Assembly: GCA_029259745.1 (NCBI GenBank) | Contig: JAJDEO010000029.1 | Location: forward strand, 28,984 to 92,983 | Reading direction: 5' to 3' | DNA length: 64,000 nucleotides | From: Planctomycetota bacterium | GTDB lineage: Bacteria; Planctomycetota; B15-G4 | Part shown: positions 1 through 8,976 of the stretch, in pieces | Numbering within the stretch: the first letter of the stretch is position 1 | How the letters are laid out: each line of letters starts with the position of its first letter | Made by a program: the position numbers and the translations under genes | Notes under the pieces: model-generated | The model's input: the letters and a program-made list of their open reading frames with translations, nothing else | Told to the model about the DNA's origin: nothing | Databases searched by the model: none

Positions 1-138
1 GAGGGCGAGCCGATCGTCGTGCGCGCGCCCGACAGTCCCGCCGGGAAAGCCTTCACGGACATGGCGCGGACCCTCGCGCGCACGCTCATGATGAGCGCCG
101 AGGGCGAGGCGTCGCTGAGCATGAAGTGGGAGGGCTGA
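1..138 (+). CDS. C-terminal end of Mrp/NBP35-type P-loop ATPase (partial)
   Basis: The reading frame is open from the first base and stops at TGA 136-138, giving the last 45 residues of a protein. The visible segment PIVVRAPDSPAGKAF resembles the end of Mrp/ApbC/NBP35 ATPases, which carry and insert Fe-S clusters in the cytoplasm. The next gene encodes a DUF971 protein, a family often adjacent or fused to Mrp, which supports the call. The stop overlaps the next start as ATGA. The P-loop lies outside the window, so the assignment rests on the tail and the neighbour only. Confidence 0.6.
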   Translation, partial: EGEPIVVRAPDSPAGKAFTDMARTLARTLMMSAEGEASLSMKWEG

Positions 139-458
139 TGGCACGCGTCCCGAAGAGCCTCGGCCAAGACGGCCCCGACACGCTCGTGATCACGTGGAAC
201 GACGGGGAGGTGTGCCGCTACAACGTGCGCGTTCTGCGCCTGTCCTGCCCCTGCGCCGAGTGCGTCGACGAGTGGACCGGCGAGGATCGCCTCGACCCCA
301 ACAGCGTGCCGCAAACCGTGCGTCCCGTGCGGATCGACCAGGTGGGGCGCTATGCCCTCAACATCGTCTGGTCGGATGGTCACTCCACGGGCATCTACAC
401 GTTCGATAGTCTGGCGGACATGTGTCAGCGCAGGCAGTCCCCGGAGACCAGTTCATGA
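138..458 (+). CDS. DUF971 family protein (gamma-butyrobetaine hydroxylase-like N-terminal domain)
   Basis: A 106-residue protein. The start is the ATG at 138, which overlaps the upstream TGA. A GTG at 126 would add four residues but lies inside the upstream gene. The protein is essentially one DUF971 domain: a strand pair near [10 protein letters not shown], a cysteine cluster [14 protein letters not shown] around residues 35-50, then [21 protein letters not shown]. Such domains occur alone or fused to Mrp ATPases and are thought to be linked to Fe-S handling, though the molecular role is not settled. It overlaps glyA by four bases, so all three genes are probably co-translated. Confidence 0.85.
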   Translation: MARVPKSLGQDGPDTLVITWNDGEVCRYNVRVLRLSCPCAECVDEWTGEDRLDPNSVPQTVRPVRIDQVGRYALNIVWSDGHSTGIYTFDSLADMCQRRQSPETSS

Positions 459-1717
459 CGTCCACCGACATCACTCGCTCGGAGATCGAGGGGCTCGACC
501 CCGAGGTCTACGCGGCCATCGAAGCCGAGAATCACCGTCAGCAGGACGAGCTCGAGCTCATCGCGTCGGAGAACATCACGTCGCGTGCCGTGCGGGAGGC
601 CTGTGGATCGCGCCTCACGAACAAGTACGCCGAAGGCTATCCCGGGCGTCGTTACTACGGCGGCTGTGAGCACGTCGACACGGTGGAGCGTCTCGCGATC
701 AACCGCGCCAAGGCGCTCTTCGGCGCCGAGCGAGCCAACGTGCAGCCGCACTCGGGGAGCCAGGCGAACATGGGCGCGCTCATGTCGCTGCTCGAGCCCG
801 GCGACACGTTCCTCGCCATGGACCTCGCCCACGGCGGTCACCTCACGCACGGTCACCCGCTGAACTTCTCGGGCAAGCTCTACAAGCCCGTGTTCTACGG
901 CGTCGAGCGCGAGACCGAACGCATCGACATGGACGTCGTCGCGCAGCTCGCGCGCGACAACAAACCCAAGCTCGTCATGGCCGGCGCGAGTGCCTACTCG
1001 CGACACATCGACTTCGAACGGTTCCGTGAGATCGCCGACGAAGTGGGCGCCGTATTCATGGTGGACATGGCGCACATCGCCGGGCTCGTCGCCGCCGACC
1101 TGCACCCGTCGCCGGTGCCGCACGCCGACGTGGTCACGCTCACCACGCACAAGAGCCTGCGCGGACCGCGCGGCGGAATGATCCTGTCGCGCAAGGAGTT
1201 CTCGAAGGGCTTCAACTCGCGCGTCTTCCCGGGCATCCAGGGCGGACCGTTGATGCACGTCATCGCCGGCAAGGCGATCGCGTTGCACGAAGCCGCGCAG
1301 CCGAGCTTCCGCGACTACCAGCAGCGCGTGCTCGACAGCGCCGTCGCGCTGGGTCGCACGCTCGACGAGCGCGGACTGCGGCTCGTCTCGGGCGGCACCG
1401 ACAACCACCTGTTGCTCGTCGACGTCGGGAGCAAGGGACTCTCCGGTGCGCAAGCCGAAGAGGCGCTCGGCCACGCGAAGATCACCGTCAACAAGAACAT
1501 GATTCCGTTCGACGAGCGCCCGCCGATGGAAGCCTCCGGCATCCGCCTCGGCACGCCGGCCCTCTGCACGCGTGGCTTCGGCCCCGCTGAACTCGTGCGC
1601 GTGGGCAACCTCATCGCCGACATCATCGAGGCGCCGGAGGACGAAGGTGTGCGCGCGGAGGTTCGTGCGGCGGTCACCGAACTCACCGACGCCCATCCCC
1701 TCGAAGCGATCGGATAA
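455..1717 (+). CDS. glyA: Serine hydroxymethyltransferase
   Basis: A cytoplasmic PLP enzyme that interconverts serine and tetrahydrofolate with glycine and 5,10-methylene-THF, the main source of one-carbon units. At 420 aa it has normal length. Visible family features are [13 protein letters not shown] near the N-terminus, [15 protein letters not shown], and the PLP lysine in [15 protein letters not shown]. The chosen start is the ATG at 455, which overlaps the DUF971 stop; a GTG further upstream would extend into that gene. No glycine riboswitch can exist upstream because the genes overlap. Close spacing to the next gene (4 nt) suggests one operon. Purine genes needing one-carbon units lie nearby on the other strand. 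Confidence 0.97.
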   Translation: MTSTDITRSEIEGLDPEVYAAIEAENHRQQDELELIASENITSRAVREACGSRLTNKYAEGYPGRRYYGGCEHVDTVERLAINRAKALFGAERANVQPHSGSQANMGALMSLLEPGDTFLAMDLAHGGHLTHGHPLNFSGKLYKPVFYGVERETERIDMDVVAQLARDNKPKLVMAGASAYSRHIDFERFREIADEVGAVFMVDMAHIAGLVAADLHPSPVPHADVVTLTTHKSLRGPRGGMILSRKEFSKGFNSRVFPGIQGGPLMHVIAGKAIALHEAAQPSFRDYQQRVLDSAVALGRTLDERGLRLVSGGTDNHLLLVDVGSKGLSGAQAEEALGHAKITVNKNMIPFDERPPMEASGIRLGTPALCTRGFGPAELVRVGNLIADIIEAPEDEGVRAEVRAAVTELTDAHPLEAIG

Positions 1718-1721
1718 CGGG

Positions 1722-2429
1722 ATGCCAGGCGACGATTACGTCGTCGACATCGAGACCGTCGGCAGTAACTGGTCCGACCTCGACGACAAGACGCAGAAGG
1801 CGCTCGAGAAGCGCGGTCGCAACGATGCCGAGCGCGAGGGTGTCTCGCAGCGGCTCGGCCTCTGGCCGGGCACGGGGCGCGTGATCGTGATCGGCATGCT
1901 GAACGTCACGAAGGGCGTCGGCGGCGTGTTCGTCGAGGGCGAGTCGAAGGGCTGGCACGAGGGCGGTGCCGACGGCTTCAAGCGCTTCGATGGCACCGAG
2001 CCGGAGATGCTCGCGGCCTTCTGGGAGTTCGTCCGCGACGCCCGGCCGCGTCGGATCATCACCTACAACGGCCGCATGTTCGACGGCCCGTACCTCATGA
2101 TCCGCTCGGCGCTGGCAGGCATCGCGCCGACGATGAACCTCGCCGGCTACCGCTACTCGATCACGCCGCACTGCGACCTGCAGGAGATCCTCACCTTCCA
2201 GGGCGCCTCGCGCGACATTTTCAGCCTCGACTACTGGTGCCGACGCTTCGGGATCACGTCCCCGAAAGACGACGGCATCGACGGCAGCCAGGTCCAGGCC
2301 GCCTACGACGACGGCCGCATCGAAGAGATCGCGTCCTACTGCATCCGGGACATCGTCGCGACAGGCGAACTCTACAAGCGCCTCGAAGACACACTCATCC
2401 CGCTGTTCGAGAAGAAGCGCAGCTACTGA
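1722..2429 (+). CDS. Predicted 3'-5' exonuclease, PolB exonuclease-like (DEDDy)
   Basis: A 235-aa protein with the three motifs of a DEDDy RNase H-fold exonuclease. They are DIET at residues 7-10 (ExoI, two metal-binding acids), ITYNGRMFDGPYL around 113-125 (ExoII) and SYCIRDIVATGELY near 206-219 (ExoIII, Tyr and Asp). This matches the family described as related to the exonuclease domain of DNA polymerase B. It likely trims DNA or RNA 3' ends, but the substrate is unknown. It starts 4 nt after glyA. It lacks a polymerase domain, so proofreading in trans or RNA processing are both open. The downstream gene is convergent with a gap of only six bases. Confidence 0.85.
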   Translation: MPGDDYVVDIETVGSNWSDLDDKTQKALEKRGRNDAEREGVSQRLGLWPGTGRVIVIGMLNVTKGVGGVFVEGESKGWHEGGADGFKRFDGTEPEMLAAFWEFVRDARPRRIITYNGRMFDGPYLMIRSALAGIAPTMNLAGYRYSITPHCDLQEILTFQGASRDIFSLDYWCRRFGITSPKDDGIDGSQVQAAYDDGRIEEIASYCIRDIVATGELYKRLEDTLIPLFEKKRSY

Positions 2430-2435
2430 AGGCGC

Positions 2436-2762
2436 TCAGCTCCCCGACGAGTCGCCGTCCGCGGCCTTCTTCGAGGCCTTCACGGCTTCGACCTGCAGCG
2501 GGTGCATCCAGCCGATCGAGCGGATCACCTCGAGCACCTCCGTCCACGTCGGGAAGGTCTTGCCGGTCTGGCGCTTGTACTTGTCCATCGCGCGCAGGAA
2601 CTCGACACGCTCGAGCTCGAGCTGCTGGAGGTCGACTCCCTCACCTTCCTTCGGGCTGCGGCGCTTGGCCGAGCGTGACGACGTTCGCGTGGGAGCCGAC
2701 TTCTTGGTCTTCGACTTTGCAGTCGGCTTCTTGTTGTCGGTTGTCGTCTTGGCGGACGCCAT
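2436..2762 (-). CDS. Small basic conserved protein, function unknown
   Basis: A 108-aa protein in two parts. Residues 1 to about 45 are very rich in Lys, Ser, Thr and Arg and look disordered, possibly nucleic-acid binding. Residues from about 50 are a compact, probably helical segment containing [19 protein letters not shown] and [12 protein letters not shown] recall similar short proteins in planctomycete genomes, but no function. The start at 2762 is preferred over an in-frame ATG at 2786 because GAGGAG lies 7 nt upstream of it. It ends the purC-purE-mtnA transcript on this strand, 30 nt after mtnA. Confidence 0.7.
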   Translation of the reverse strand: MASAKTTTDNKKPTAKSKTKKSAPTRTSSRSAKRRSPKEGEGVDLQQLELERVEFLRAMDKYKRQTGKTFPTWTEVLEVIRSIGWMHPLQVEAVKASKKAADGDSSGS

Positions 2763-2769
2763 CGGAGAG

Positions 2770-2775
2770 CTCCTC
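2770..2775 (-). promoter_or_regulatory. Ribosome binding site deciding the start of the small basic protein
   Basis: Read on the minus strand this is GAGGAG with a 7-nt spacer to the ATG at 2762. It favours that start over the ATG at 2786. Confidence 0.5.
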
Positions 2776-2792
2776 GGTCTGGACATGCTGTG

Positions 2793-3881
2793 TCAGACTC
2801 TCTCTTCGGCAATCACTCCGTTCTCGATGAAGTGCTTTCTGACCTTTTCGGTATCCGGGTTCTCGATGACACCGAACTCCGTGACGATCCCGGCGATGTT
2901 CTCATGCGGCGTGACGTCGAAGGCCGGGTTGTAGACCTTCACGTCAGCCGGGGCGTTGATGCCGGAGTAGCCGCGGCGGATCTCGTCGGGATCGCGCTGT
3001 TCGATCGGGATCAGGCTGCCGTCGGCGAGCGTCATGTCGAACGTCGACGTCGGCGCAACAACGTAGAAGGGCACGCCGTGCGCTTTGGCGAGCACCGACA
3101 CCGAGTACGTGCCGATCTTGTTGCATGCATCGCCGTTGGCCGCGATGCGGTCGGAGCCGACGAAGACCTTGTGGATGCGGCCTTCCTTCATGACCTGCCC
3201 GGCCATGTTGTCGCAGATCAACGTGACGTCGATGCCGCGGTTGTGCAGCTCCCAAGCCGTGAGCCGGCTGCCCTGGTTCAGCGGACGCGTCTCGTCGGCA
3301 AAGACGCTGAACTCCTTGCCGGCTTCCTGAGCGGCGAAGAACACAGCCAGCGCCGTGCCGTAGTCGGCCGTCGCGAGCCCGCCGGCGTTGCAGTGTGTCA
3401 GCGCAGCTTCACCGGGTGCGAGCAGCGGGTGACCGTGCTTGCCGAGCGCGCGGCAGATCGCGCGGTCCTCGTTCCAGATCGTGATCGCCTCGTCGAGCAG
3501 GTGCTGCTTGAGGTCGGGCACGGACATGTCGGCCGGCGTGGCATGCGCCACGCGCGTCATGCGGTCGAGTCCCCAGAAGAGATTCACGGCCGTCGGGCGC
3601 GACGTCGCCAGGTAGTCGGTGGTGGCCTCGAGGTCCTCGAGAAACGCCGCGCGATCGGAGGCCGCGCTGCTGCGGATCCCGAGCACGGTGCCGATCGCGG
3701 CCGAGACTCCGATCGCCGGCGCACCGCGCACGGCGAGACGCTTGATCGCGTCCCACATCTCCTCCTGCGTCGTGACGTCGATGATCTCGAGCGTGCCGGG
3801 CAACTTCGTCTGCTCGATCATCTTGCAGACGCCGTCGAGGCCGCCTTCCCACCAGAGGGTGCGCGTTTCCTGTTGCGTCAT
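2793..3881 (-). CDS. mtnA: S-methyl-5-thioribose-1-phosphate isomerase
   Basis: A 362-aa enzyme of the methionine salvage pathway that converts methylthioribose-1-phosphate to the ribulose form, with an eIF2B-like fold. Visible family motifs are RGAPAIGVSAAIG, the catalytic cysteine in LTHCNAGGLATADYGTAL, the catalytic aspartate in LICDNMAGQVM, and KVFVGSDRIAANGD. The start is the ATG at 3881; the frame stays open much further upstream through purE, but nothing there resembles the family. No other salvage gene lies in this window. It sits 49 nt behind purE on the same strand. Methylthioribose-1-phosphate derives from methylthioadenosine, so a loose link to adenine nucleotide metabolism is reasonable. 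Confidence 0.95.
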   Translation of the reverse strand: MTQQETRTLWWEGGLDGVCKMIEQTKLPGTLEIIDVTTQEEMWDAIKRLAVRGAPAIGVSAAIGTVLGIRSSAASDRAAFLEDLEATTDYLATSRPTAVNLFWGLDRMTRVAHATPADMSVPDLKQHLLDEAITIWNEDRAICRALGKHGHPLLAPGEAALTHCNAGGLATADYGTALAVFFAAQEAGKEFSVFADETRPLNQGSRLTAWELHNRGIDVTLICDNMAGQVMKEGRIHKVFVGSDRIAANGDACNKIGTYSVSVLAKAHGVPFYVVAPTSTFDMTLADGSLIPIEQRDPDEIRRGYSGINAPADVKVYNPAFDVTPHENIAGIVTEFGVIENPDTEKVRKHFIENGVIAEERV

Positions 3882-3930
3882 GTCGTTCGCCGGGAGCTTG
3901 TGTGCAGGGGAGAGTAGGGGGAGGAGACGG

Positions 3931-4431
3931 TCAGACCGAGGCGCGAACCGCGGCGTCCTTCTTGCGGACACCTTCGGCCATCTTCTCGCGGTAGGTGGAG
4001 AGAGCCTCGGCCACACGTGTGTCCGAGACTCCGAGAATCGCAGCCGCAAAGAGGCCGGCGTTCTTGCCGCCGCCCTTGTTCGAGCCCATCGTGCCGACCG
4101 GGATGCCGCCGGGCATCTGCGCGATCGACAGCAGCGAATCGAGGCCACCCGAGAGGTTGCTCGGCACGGGCACACCGACGACGGGCAGCGTCGTGCGCGC
4201 GGCCACAACGCCCGGCAGGTGCGCGGCGCCACCGGCCACGGCACAGATCACCTTGACGCCGTCACTGCGCGCGCTCGAGACCACCGCCTCGACGTCGTCG
4301 GGCGTACGGTGCGCGGACATGATGCGCACGTCGTAGCCGATATCGAGAGCGCGTAGGGCTTCGAGACCAGGCTCGATGTGCGGGAGGTCGCTGTCACTCC
4401 CGAGAATCCACAGTACGGGTGATGCGGTCAT
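3931..4431 (-). CDS. purE: 5-(carboxyamino)imidazole ribonucleotide mutase
   Basis: A 166-aa cytoplasmic enzyme of de novo purine synthesis that moves the carboxylate from N5-CAIR to CAIR. Motifs match class I PurE: LGSDSDLPHIEPG at the N-terminus, MSAHRTPDDVE with the active-site histidine, AGGAAHLPGVVAA, and the MGSNKGGGKNAG segment. The ATG at 4431 follows the purC stop by two bases, so the pair is almost certainly co-transcribed. PurC uses the product of PurE as its substrate, so the order matches the pathway. No purK is seen nearby, although class I PurE normally needs PurK to make its substrate. Confidence 0.97.
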   Translation of the reverse strand: MTASPVLWILGSDSDLPHIEPGLEALRALDIGYDVRIMSAHRTPDDVEAVVSSARSDGVKVICAVAGGAAHLPGVVAARTTLPVVGVPVPSNLSGGLDSLLSIAQMPGGIPVGTMGSNKGGGKNAGLFAAAILGVSDTRVAEALSTYREKMAEGVRKKDAAVRASV

Positions 4432-4433
4432 GG

Positions 4434-5306
4434 TCAGGATCCGAGAAGGCGCTTGGCGATGTCGCGGTAGCGTTCCATCGCACGATCGAGGATTTCCACC
4501 GGCAGCTCGGGCGCCGGCGGTGTCTTGTTCCAGCCCGTCGCGACGAGTGCATCGCGAACGATCTGCTTGTCGAACGAGTTCTGCCCGCGACCGGGCTCGT
4601 ACTCGTCGGCCGGCCAGTAGCGCGACGAGTCCGGCGTGAAGAGTTCGTCGATGATCAGCAGCTCGTCGCCGATCGTGCCGAACTCGAACTTCGTGTCGGC
4701 CAAAAGGATGCCGCGCTCGGCGCAGAAGGCCGCCGCTTCGCGGTAGAGGTCGAGCGAGAGCTTGCCGGCCTTCGCCGCGACCTCGGAGCCCACGACGTCG
4801 TCGAGTTCAGCCAGCGTGAGGTTCTCGTCGTGCTCGCCGACGGGGGCCTTCGTGGTAGGCGTAAGAATCGGCTCGGGAAGTCGGTCCGACTCGAGGAGTC
4901 CTTCGGGCAGCTCGATCCCGCAGACCGTGCCGGACTTCTGGTACTCCTTCCAACCCGACCCGGCCAGGTAGCCGCGCACGATGAACTCGGCCTTCACCGG
5001 CACGGCGCGACGCACGAGCATCGAGCGCCCCGCGAGCGTCTCGCGGTGGGCCTGCACGGCTTCGGGCATCGCATCGATGTCCGACGTGATGACGTGATTC
5101 GGGATGATCCCGGCGGTCTTGTCGAACCAGAACTGGCTGACGCGCGTGAGCACGACGCCCTTGCCCGCGAGAAGCTGGGGCAGCACGACATCGAAGGCAC
5201 TGAGGCGGTCGCTTGCGACGAGCAGCATCTGGTCGTCGCCGATCGCGTAGATATCGCGCACCTTGCCGCGGTGAAGCAGCTCGAGGCCGCTGAGTGTTGC
5301 CGTCAT
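4434..5306 (-). CDS. purC: Phosphoribosylaminoimidazole-succinocarboxamide synthase (SAICAR synthetase)
   Basis: A 290-aa ATP-dependent ligase joining aspartate to CAIR in purine synthesis. The N-terminus has LHRGKVRDIYAIGDDQML, the nucleotide-binding start typical of PurC. Later come VASDRLSAFDVVLPQ, EFIVRGYLAGSGWKEY and the C-terminal DTKFEFG segment that holds catalytic residues. The start at 5306 is well supported by GGAGGAG five bases upstream; the frame could extend to 5384, but that part has no homology. It is first in a minus-strand unit purC-purE-mtnA-small protein and is divergent from galE across about 320 bases. Confidence 0.97.
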   Translation of the reverse strand: MTATLSGLELLHRGKVRDIYAIGDDQMLLVASDRLSAFDVVLPQLLAGKGVVLTRVSQFWFDKTAGIIPNHVITSDIDAMPEAVQAHRETLAGRSMLVRRAVPVKAEFIVRGYLAGSGWKEYQKSGTVCGIELPEGLLESDRLPEPILTPTTKAPVGEHDENLTLAELDDVVGSEVAAKAGKLSLDLYREAAAFCAERGILLADTKFEFGTIGDELLIIDELFTPDSSRYWPADEYEPGRGQNSFDKQIVRDALVATGWNKTPPAPELPVEILDRAMERYRDIAKRLLGS

Positions 5307-5626
5307 CACTTCTCCTCCAACCTGGGGGACACGGGGGTGGCCCAGAAGATAAGACCCCGGTGAGGTCGCTGCCAGCGGAACCACGGGCGCATCGCGAGGC
5401 GAACGCGTTTCGTGTCTGCGTCGCGCCGCGCGGAGGACACCGGAGCGCCAGAAGACGCGCAGATCGTCGCATCGAGTCGCGCTCGCGCGCAGACGGGCCT
5501 CGCGCGAGCTGTGCGGGCCATCGCCCCGTTTCTTCGGCGGGCGGGAGTCCCTATCGTTGGGCCGGCCTCGCCGCCCCGCACGGCGAGGCGCCTCGGACTT
5601 CCATCCGTGCGGGTTGGAACGTGCAG
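5307..5626. other. Intergenic region between divergent purC and galE
   Basis: About 320 bases with no coding potential I trust. It should hold promoters for both directions, but I see no convincing -35/-10 pair on either strand. The purC ribosome binding site is at its left edge. No purine riboswitch fold was recognised. Confidence 0.5.
5312..5318 (-). promoter_or_regulatory. Strong ribosome binding site of purC
   Basis: Minus-strand GGAGGAG with a 5-nt spacer to the ATG at 5306. It fixes the purC start and rules out the longer open frame. Confidence 0.7.
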
Positions 5627-6592
5627 ATGCTCTTGGCCACCGGCGGCGCCGGATACATCGGAAGCCACACTGTGCGAGCGCTGAGCGCGGCCGGCCAAGA
5701 CGTCGTGGTCTACGACGATCTGTCCGAGGGACACCGCGACGCCGTGCTCGACGCCCCGCTCGTCATCGGCGACATCCTCGACACCGAGCTGCTCGAGCGC
5801 ACGCTGCGTGACTACGGCGTCACGGCCGTGCTGCACTTCGCCGCGCGCTGCTACGTCGGCGAGTCGATGGAGAAGCCGCAGCTCTACTGGCGCATCAACC
5901 GCGATGGCACGCGCTCGCTGCTCGACGCGATGGCTCGCGCCGGCGTTCCGAACCTCGTCTTCTCATCGACCTGCGCCGTCTATGGCGAGCCCGACCGGCT
6001 CCCGATGACCGAAGACCTGCCGCACCGCCCCGTGAATGTCTACGGCGAGACGAAGTCGGCGATGGAGTCCGAGATCCGCGCCGCGCCCGGCCTGCGCTCG
6101 GTGATCTTCCGCTACTTCAATGCTGCCGGGGCCTCCGAAGACGGCGTGCTCGGCGAGCGCCACGACCCCGAGACACACCTGATCCCGTTGGCGCTCATGG
6201 CCCAGCGCGACGGCGGACAGCTGTCGATCCACGGCGGTGATTACGACACGCCCGACGGCACGTGCATCCGCGACTACGTCCACGTCTGCGACCTCGCCGA
6301 CGCCCACGTGCTCGCCGCCAAGCACCTGCTCGCCGGCGGCGAGTCGCTCACCGCCAACCTCGGCTACGGCCGCGGCTACTCCGTGCGCGAGGTCATCGAC
6401 GCCATCGAACGAGTCACGGGCGAGCCGGTGCCGCACGTGGTCGGGCCGCGCCGCCCCGGCGACCCGCCGCAGCTCTTCGCCGAGGCCGACCGCGCGCGCT
6501 CGGTGCTGGGCTGGAACCCGACGCGCAACGATCTCGATCTCATCGTCGAGCATGCGTGGAAGACGCTGACACCGGCTCCGCGCACTCCGTGA
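5627..6592 (+). CDS. galE: UDP-glucose 4-epimerase
   Basis: A 321-aa extended short-chain dehydrogenase with the NAD-binding motif TGGAGYIGSHT at the N-terminus. It has the catalytic serine in SSTCAVYGEP, the Tyr-x3-Lys pair in YGETKSAMES, and the GalE-type FRYFNAAGA and DYVHVCDLADAH segments. It interconverts UDP-glucose and UDP-galactose for surface polysaccharides. The ATG at 5627 is chosen; an in-frame GTG at 5621 is possible. Its stop overlaps the GTG of the next gene, and it heads a long plus-strand run reaching the DNA-repair genes. Specificity for N-acetylated sugars cannot be excluded from sequence alone. Confidence 0.93.
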   Translation: MLLATGGAGYIGSHTVRALSAAGQDVVVYDDLSEGHRDAVLDAPLVIGDILDTELLERTLRDYGVTAVLHFAARCYVGESMEKPQLYWRINRDGTRSLLDAMARAGVPNLVFSSTCAVYGEPDRLPMTEDLPHRPVNVYGETKSAMESEIRAAPGLRSVIFRYFNAAGASEDGVLGERHDPETHLIPLALMAQRDGGQLSIHGGDYDTPDGTCIRDYVHVCDLADAHVLAAKHLLAGGESLTANLGYGRGYSVREVIDAIERVTGEPVPHVVGPRRPGDPPQLFAEADRARSVLGWNPTRNDLDLIVEHAWKTLTPAPRTP

Positions 6593-7377
6593 GTCGCCCG
6601 GCGCTCGTCGTGCTCGGCAGCGGCACCGCCGTCCCGCGCCGGGACCGCGGCACGAGCTGCTACATCGTCGCTGCCGGCGACGCGGCCTTCCTCATCGACC
6701 TCGGACCCGGCGCCCTGCATCGTGCGGCCTGCGCCGGCTACGACCTCGATGCCCTCGACGCGATCCTCGTCACCCACATCCATCCCGACCACTGCACCGA
6801 CCTCATCTCGCTGCAGTTCGCGCTGCGCAACCCCGGCCCGCGCGCCGGGCGCGAGCCGCTCGGCGTCTGGGGCCACTCCAGCGTCGAGGACCAGGCTCGC
6901 CGCTTCCGAGAGGCCTTCCCCGGCTGGCTCGACGCGCCGCCCGGCCGCTGGGACTTCCACGCCGTCACGCCCCAGGCGGGGAGCCTCTGGCATGGCACGC
7001 TGCCCGGCGGCCATCGGCTCGTGGCCGGCTGTGTCGCCCATCACGCCTCGTCGGTGGGCTATCGGCTCGAGCTGCGCGAGGGGCCGATCGTGGCCTTCAG
7101 CGGGGATGCCACCGAGGGTGGCGATCTCGTCGAGCTGGCTCGAGGCGCGGATGTCTTCGTGCTCGAGGCGGCCGGCAGCGACCGCGACCCCATCGAGGGG
7201 CACCTCACGCCGCGCCGCGCAGGTGCTCTCGCGCGCGCCGCGGGCGTCGGCCGGCTCGTCCTGACACACTTCTATCCCGACGTGCTGAACGACCCGATCG
7301 CCGCCCAGGCCCGAGAAACCTTTGAAGGCCCGATCACACTCGCTCAAGATGGCTGGGTTCATCCTCTGATGTCGTGA
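6589..7377 (+). CDS. MBL-fold metallohydrolase, RNase Z-like
   Basis: A 262-aa metallo-beta-lactamase-fold protein starting at GTG 6589, which overlaps the galE TGA. It has the binuclear metal motif THIHPDHC (HxHxDH), a downstream histidine in VAHHASSVGY, the bridging aspartate in FSGDATEG, and a last histidine in LTHFYP. The spacing resembles the RNase Z/arylsulfatase-like branch. It lacks an obvious tRNA-clamping exosite arm, so a role in tRNA 3' processing is uncertain and a small-molecule ester or phosphodiester substrate is equally possible. Its end overlaps the next gene as GTGA. Confidence 0.85.
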   Translation: MSRPALVVLGSGTAVPRRDRGTSCYIVAAGDAAFLIDLGPGALHRAACAGYDLDALDAILVTHIHPDHCTDLISLQFALRNPGPRAGREPLGVWGHSSVEDQARRFREAFPGWLDAPPGRWDFHAVTPQAGSLWHGTLPGGHRLVAGCVAHHASSVGYRLELREGPIVAFSGDATEGGDLVELARGADVFVLEAAGSDRDPIEGHLTPRRAGALARAAGVGRLVLTHFYPDVLNDPIAAQARETFEGPITLAQDGWVHPLMS

Positions 7378-8975
7378 GGTCGATTGACGACTCGCGACAC
7401 GCCATCCGGGATTCGTCGATGCCGTCCGTCTTTGTGAGCCTGCTCGTCGCTGTCGCCTTTGCGGCGCTGCCTTCCGCTGCGCAGGAGCTGCCCGAGGCCG
7501 CGGCCAAGACGCGCGGAGAACTCGAAGCGATCGCGCCGATCGCGTCCGCCGAGCGCCTGCCCACGGGCGTGCGGCCGTCTGCGGCAGCCGACGTCCTGGC
7601 GCGGCGCCTCGACGACGGTGCGCTGCGCGAACTCGCGATCGGATTCGCCGCCATCGACATCGCGAGCGGCGAGTGGTTGGCGCTCGAGAACGCCGATGCC
7701 GCGCTGATGCCGGCGAGCAACATGAAGGTGCTCACGACGGCGACGGCACTCGGCGTACTCGGCGCCGACCACGCCTTCACGACGCGCTTTCTCGCCGCCG
7801 CGCGCCCCGATCGCAACGGCGTCGTGCGCGGCGACCTCACCGTGCTCGGTTCCGGCGACCCGACGCTGCGCAAGGATCTCCTCGTGCATGACGGCATCGG
7901 TGACCCCACGAGCGTCTTCGCCGACCTGCTCGTCGACGCCGGCGTCGTGCGCATCGAAGGCCGGCTCGTCCTCGATCCCGGCCCGTTCGACGACGAGTTC
8001 CTGCATCCCGAATGGGAGGCCGCCGACTTGCATCGTCCCTACGCGGCGCCCGTCGGAGGGCTGTCGCTGCACGGCAACTGCCTGGCGGTCGAGCTGGATG
8101 GCGGTGGCGCGCGTCCGCGTGCGCGCTGGAACGTCGTCACGCAGGGCTTCACGCTGCGCAACGAACTCGAGCGCGACAGTGGGGCGACCACGTACGAGGT
8201 CGGACTCGCGCGACCGAACCGCGACGGCGCCGTGCGCGTCTACGGCCGGATCGGTCGCTCGATCACGCCGCGGACGCTGCGTGTTCCGGTCGTCGACCCG
8301 AACGAGTACTTCGGTGCGTGTCTCGCGCAGCGCCTCGAGCGCCGCGGGATCGGCATCGAGGGCAGCGTGGAGGTCGTCCGCGGCGCCGCGGCGGCACTCG
8401 ACGAGCCCGTCGAACTGGCGCGCTTCGAATCACCGATCTCGCTGGCCATCGTGCGCACGAACAAAGAGAGCGACAACTCCGTCGCCGATCACCTCTTCAA
8501 GGCCGCCGGCGCGAAGCTCACAGGCACCGGGAGTTTCGCCAGCGGCGAGACGGCCATGGCGCGCTTCATCAGCCAGCAGCTCGGGCTCGATGCCGGCGGT
8601 CTCGTCGCCAAGGACGGCTCGGGACTGGCGCGCGGCAACCGCGCGACGGCCCGCATGCTGGCCAGGTGTCTGCGCGAGATGGCGGTCGCCGAAGGCCCCG
8701 CGCGGGCGACGTTCCTGCGCAGCTTTCCGATCTCGGGCGCCGACGGGTCGCTCCGCGAGCGCCTCTCGGAGATGCCGTACGCGGGATCGATTCGGGCCAA
8801 AACCGGATACATTCGCGGCGTCTTCGCCCTTTCGGGCTATGCCAGGACGTCCGCAGGGCGCTGGCTCGCGTTTGCCACGCTGTTCAACTGGGAGGGGCCC
8901 GGCGCCGTGCCCTCGAACGCTTCGATGAAGCGCCATCTCGACGACGTCTGCCGCATTCTCGTCGACGAGTTCTGA
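7374..8975 (+). CDS. D-alanyl-D-alanine carboxypeptidase/endopeptidase, PBP4 (DacB, S13) family
   Basis: A 533-aa exported peptidoglycan enzyme. All three penicillin-binding motifs are present: SNMK with nucleophile S115 and K118, SDN at 366-368, and KTG at 476-478. The long insertion between the first two is typical of class C PBP4. It should cleave terminal D-Ala or peptide cross-links in the periplasm. The GTG at 7374 overlaps the previous stop and gives an arginine-containing n-region before a hydrophobic stretch ending in SAAQ. The ATG at 7419 would start directly at that hydrophobic segment, with no positive charge. The gene is direct evidence for peptidoglycan metabolism in this lineage. 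Confidence 0.92.
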   Translation: MRSIDDSRHAIRDSSMPSVFVSLLVAVAFAALPSAAQELPEAAAKTRGELEAIAPIASAERLPTGVRPSAAADVLARRLDDGALRELAIGFAAIDIASGEWLALENADAALMPASNMKVLTTATALGVLGADHAFTTRFLAAARPDRNGVVRGDLTVLGSGDPTLRKDLLVHDGIGDPTSVFADLLVDAGVVRIEGRLVLDPGPFDDEFLHPEWEAADLHRPYAAPVGGLSLHGNCLAVELDGGGARPRARWNVVTQGFTLRNELERDSGATTYEVGLARPNRDGAVRVYGRIGRSITPRTLRVPVVDPNEYFGACLAQRLERRGIGIEGSVEVVRGAAAALDEPVELARFESPISLAIVRTNKESDNSVADHLFKAAGAKLTGTGSFASGETAMARFISQQLGLDAGGLVAKDGSGLARGNRATARMLARCLREMAVAEGPARATFLRSFPISGADGSLRERLSEMPYAGSIRAKTGYIRGVFALSGYARTSAGRWLAFATLFNWEGPGAVPSNASMKRHLDDVCRILVDEF

Positions 8976-8976
8976 C

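Noticed and set aside
425..1696. A 423-codon open frame on the minus strand across glyA
   Set aside because: glyA is certain on the plus strand. Long antisense frames are expected in GC-rich genes, and the translation is Arg/Asp/Val-rich with no motif.
3882..4244. N-terminal extension of mtnA through the purE region
   Set aside because: The frame is open, but MtnA homology begins at the ATG at 3881, and the extra part is out of frame over purE.
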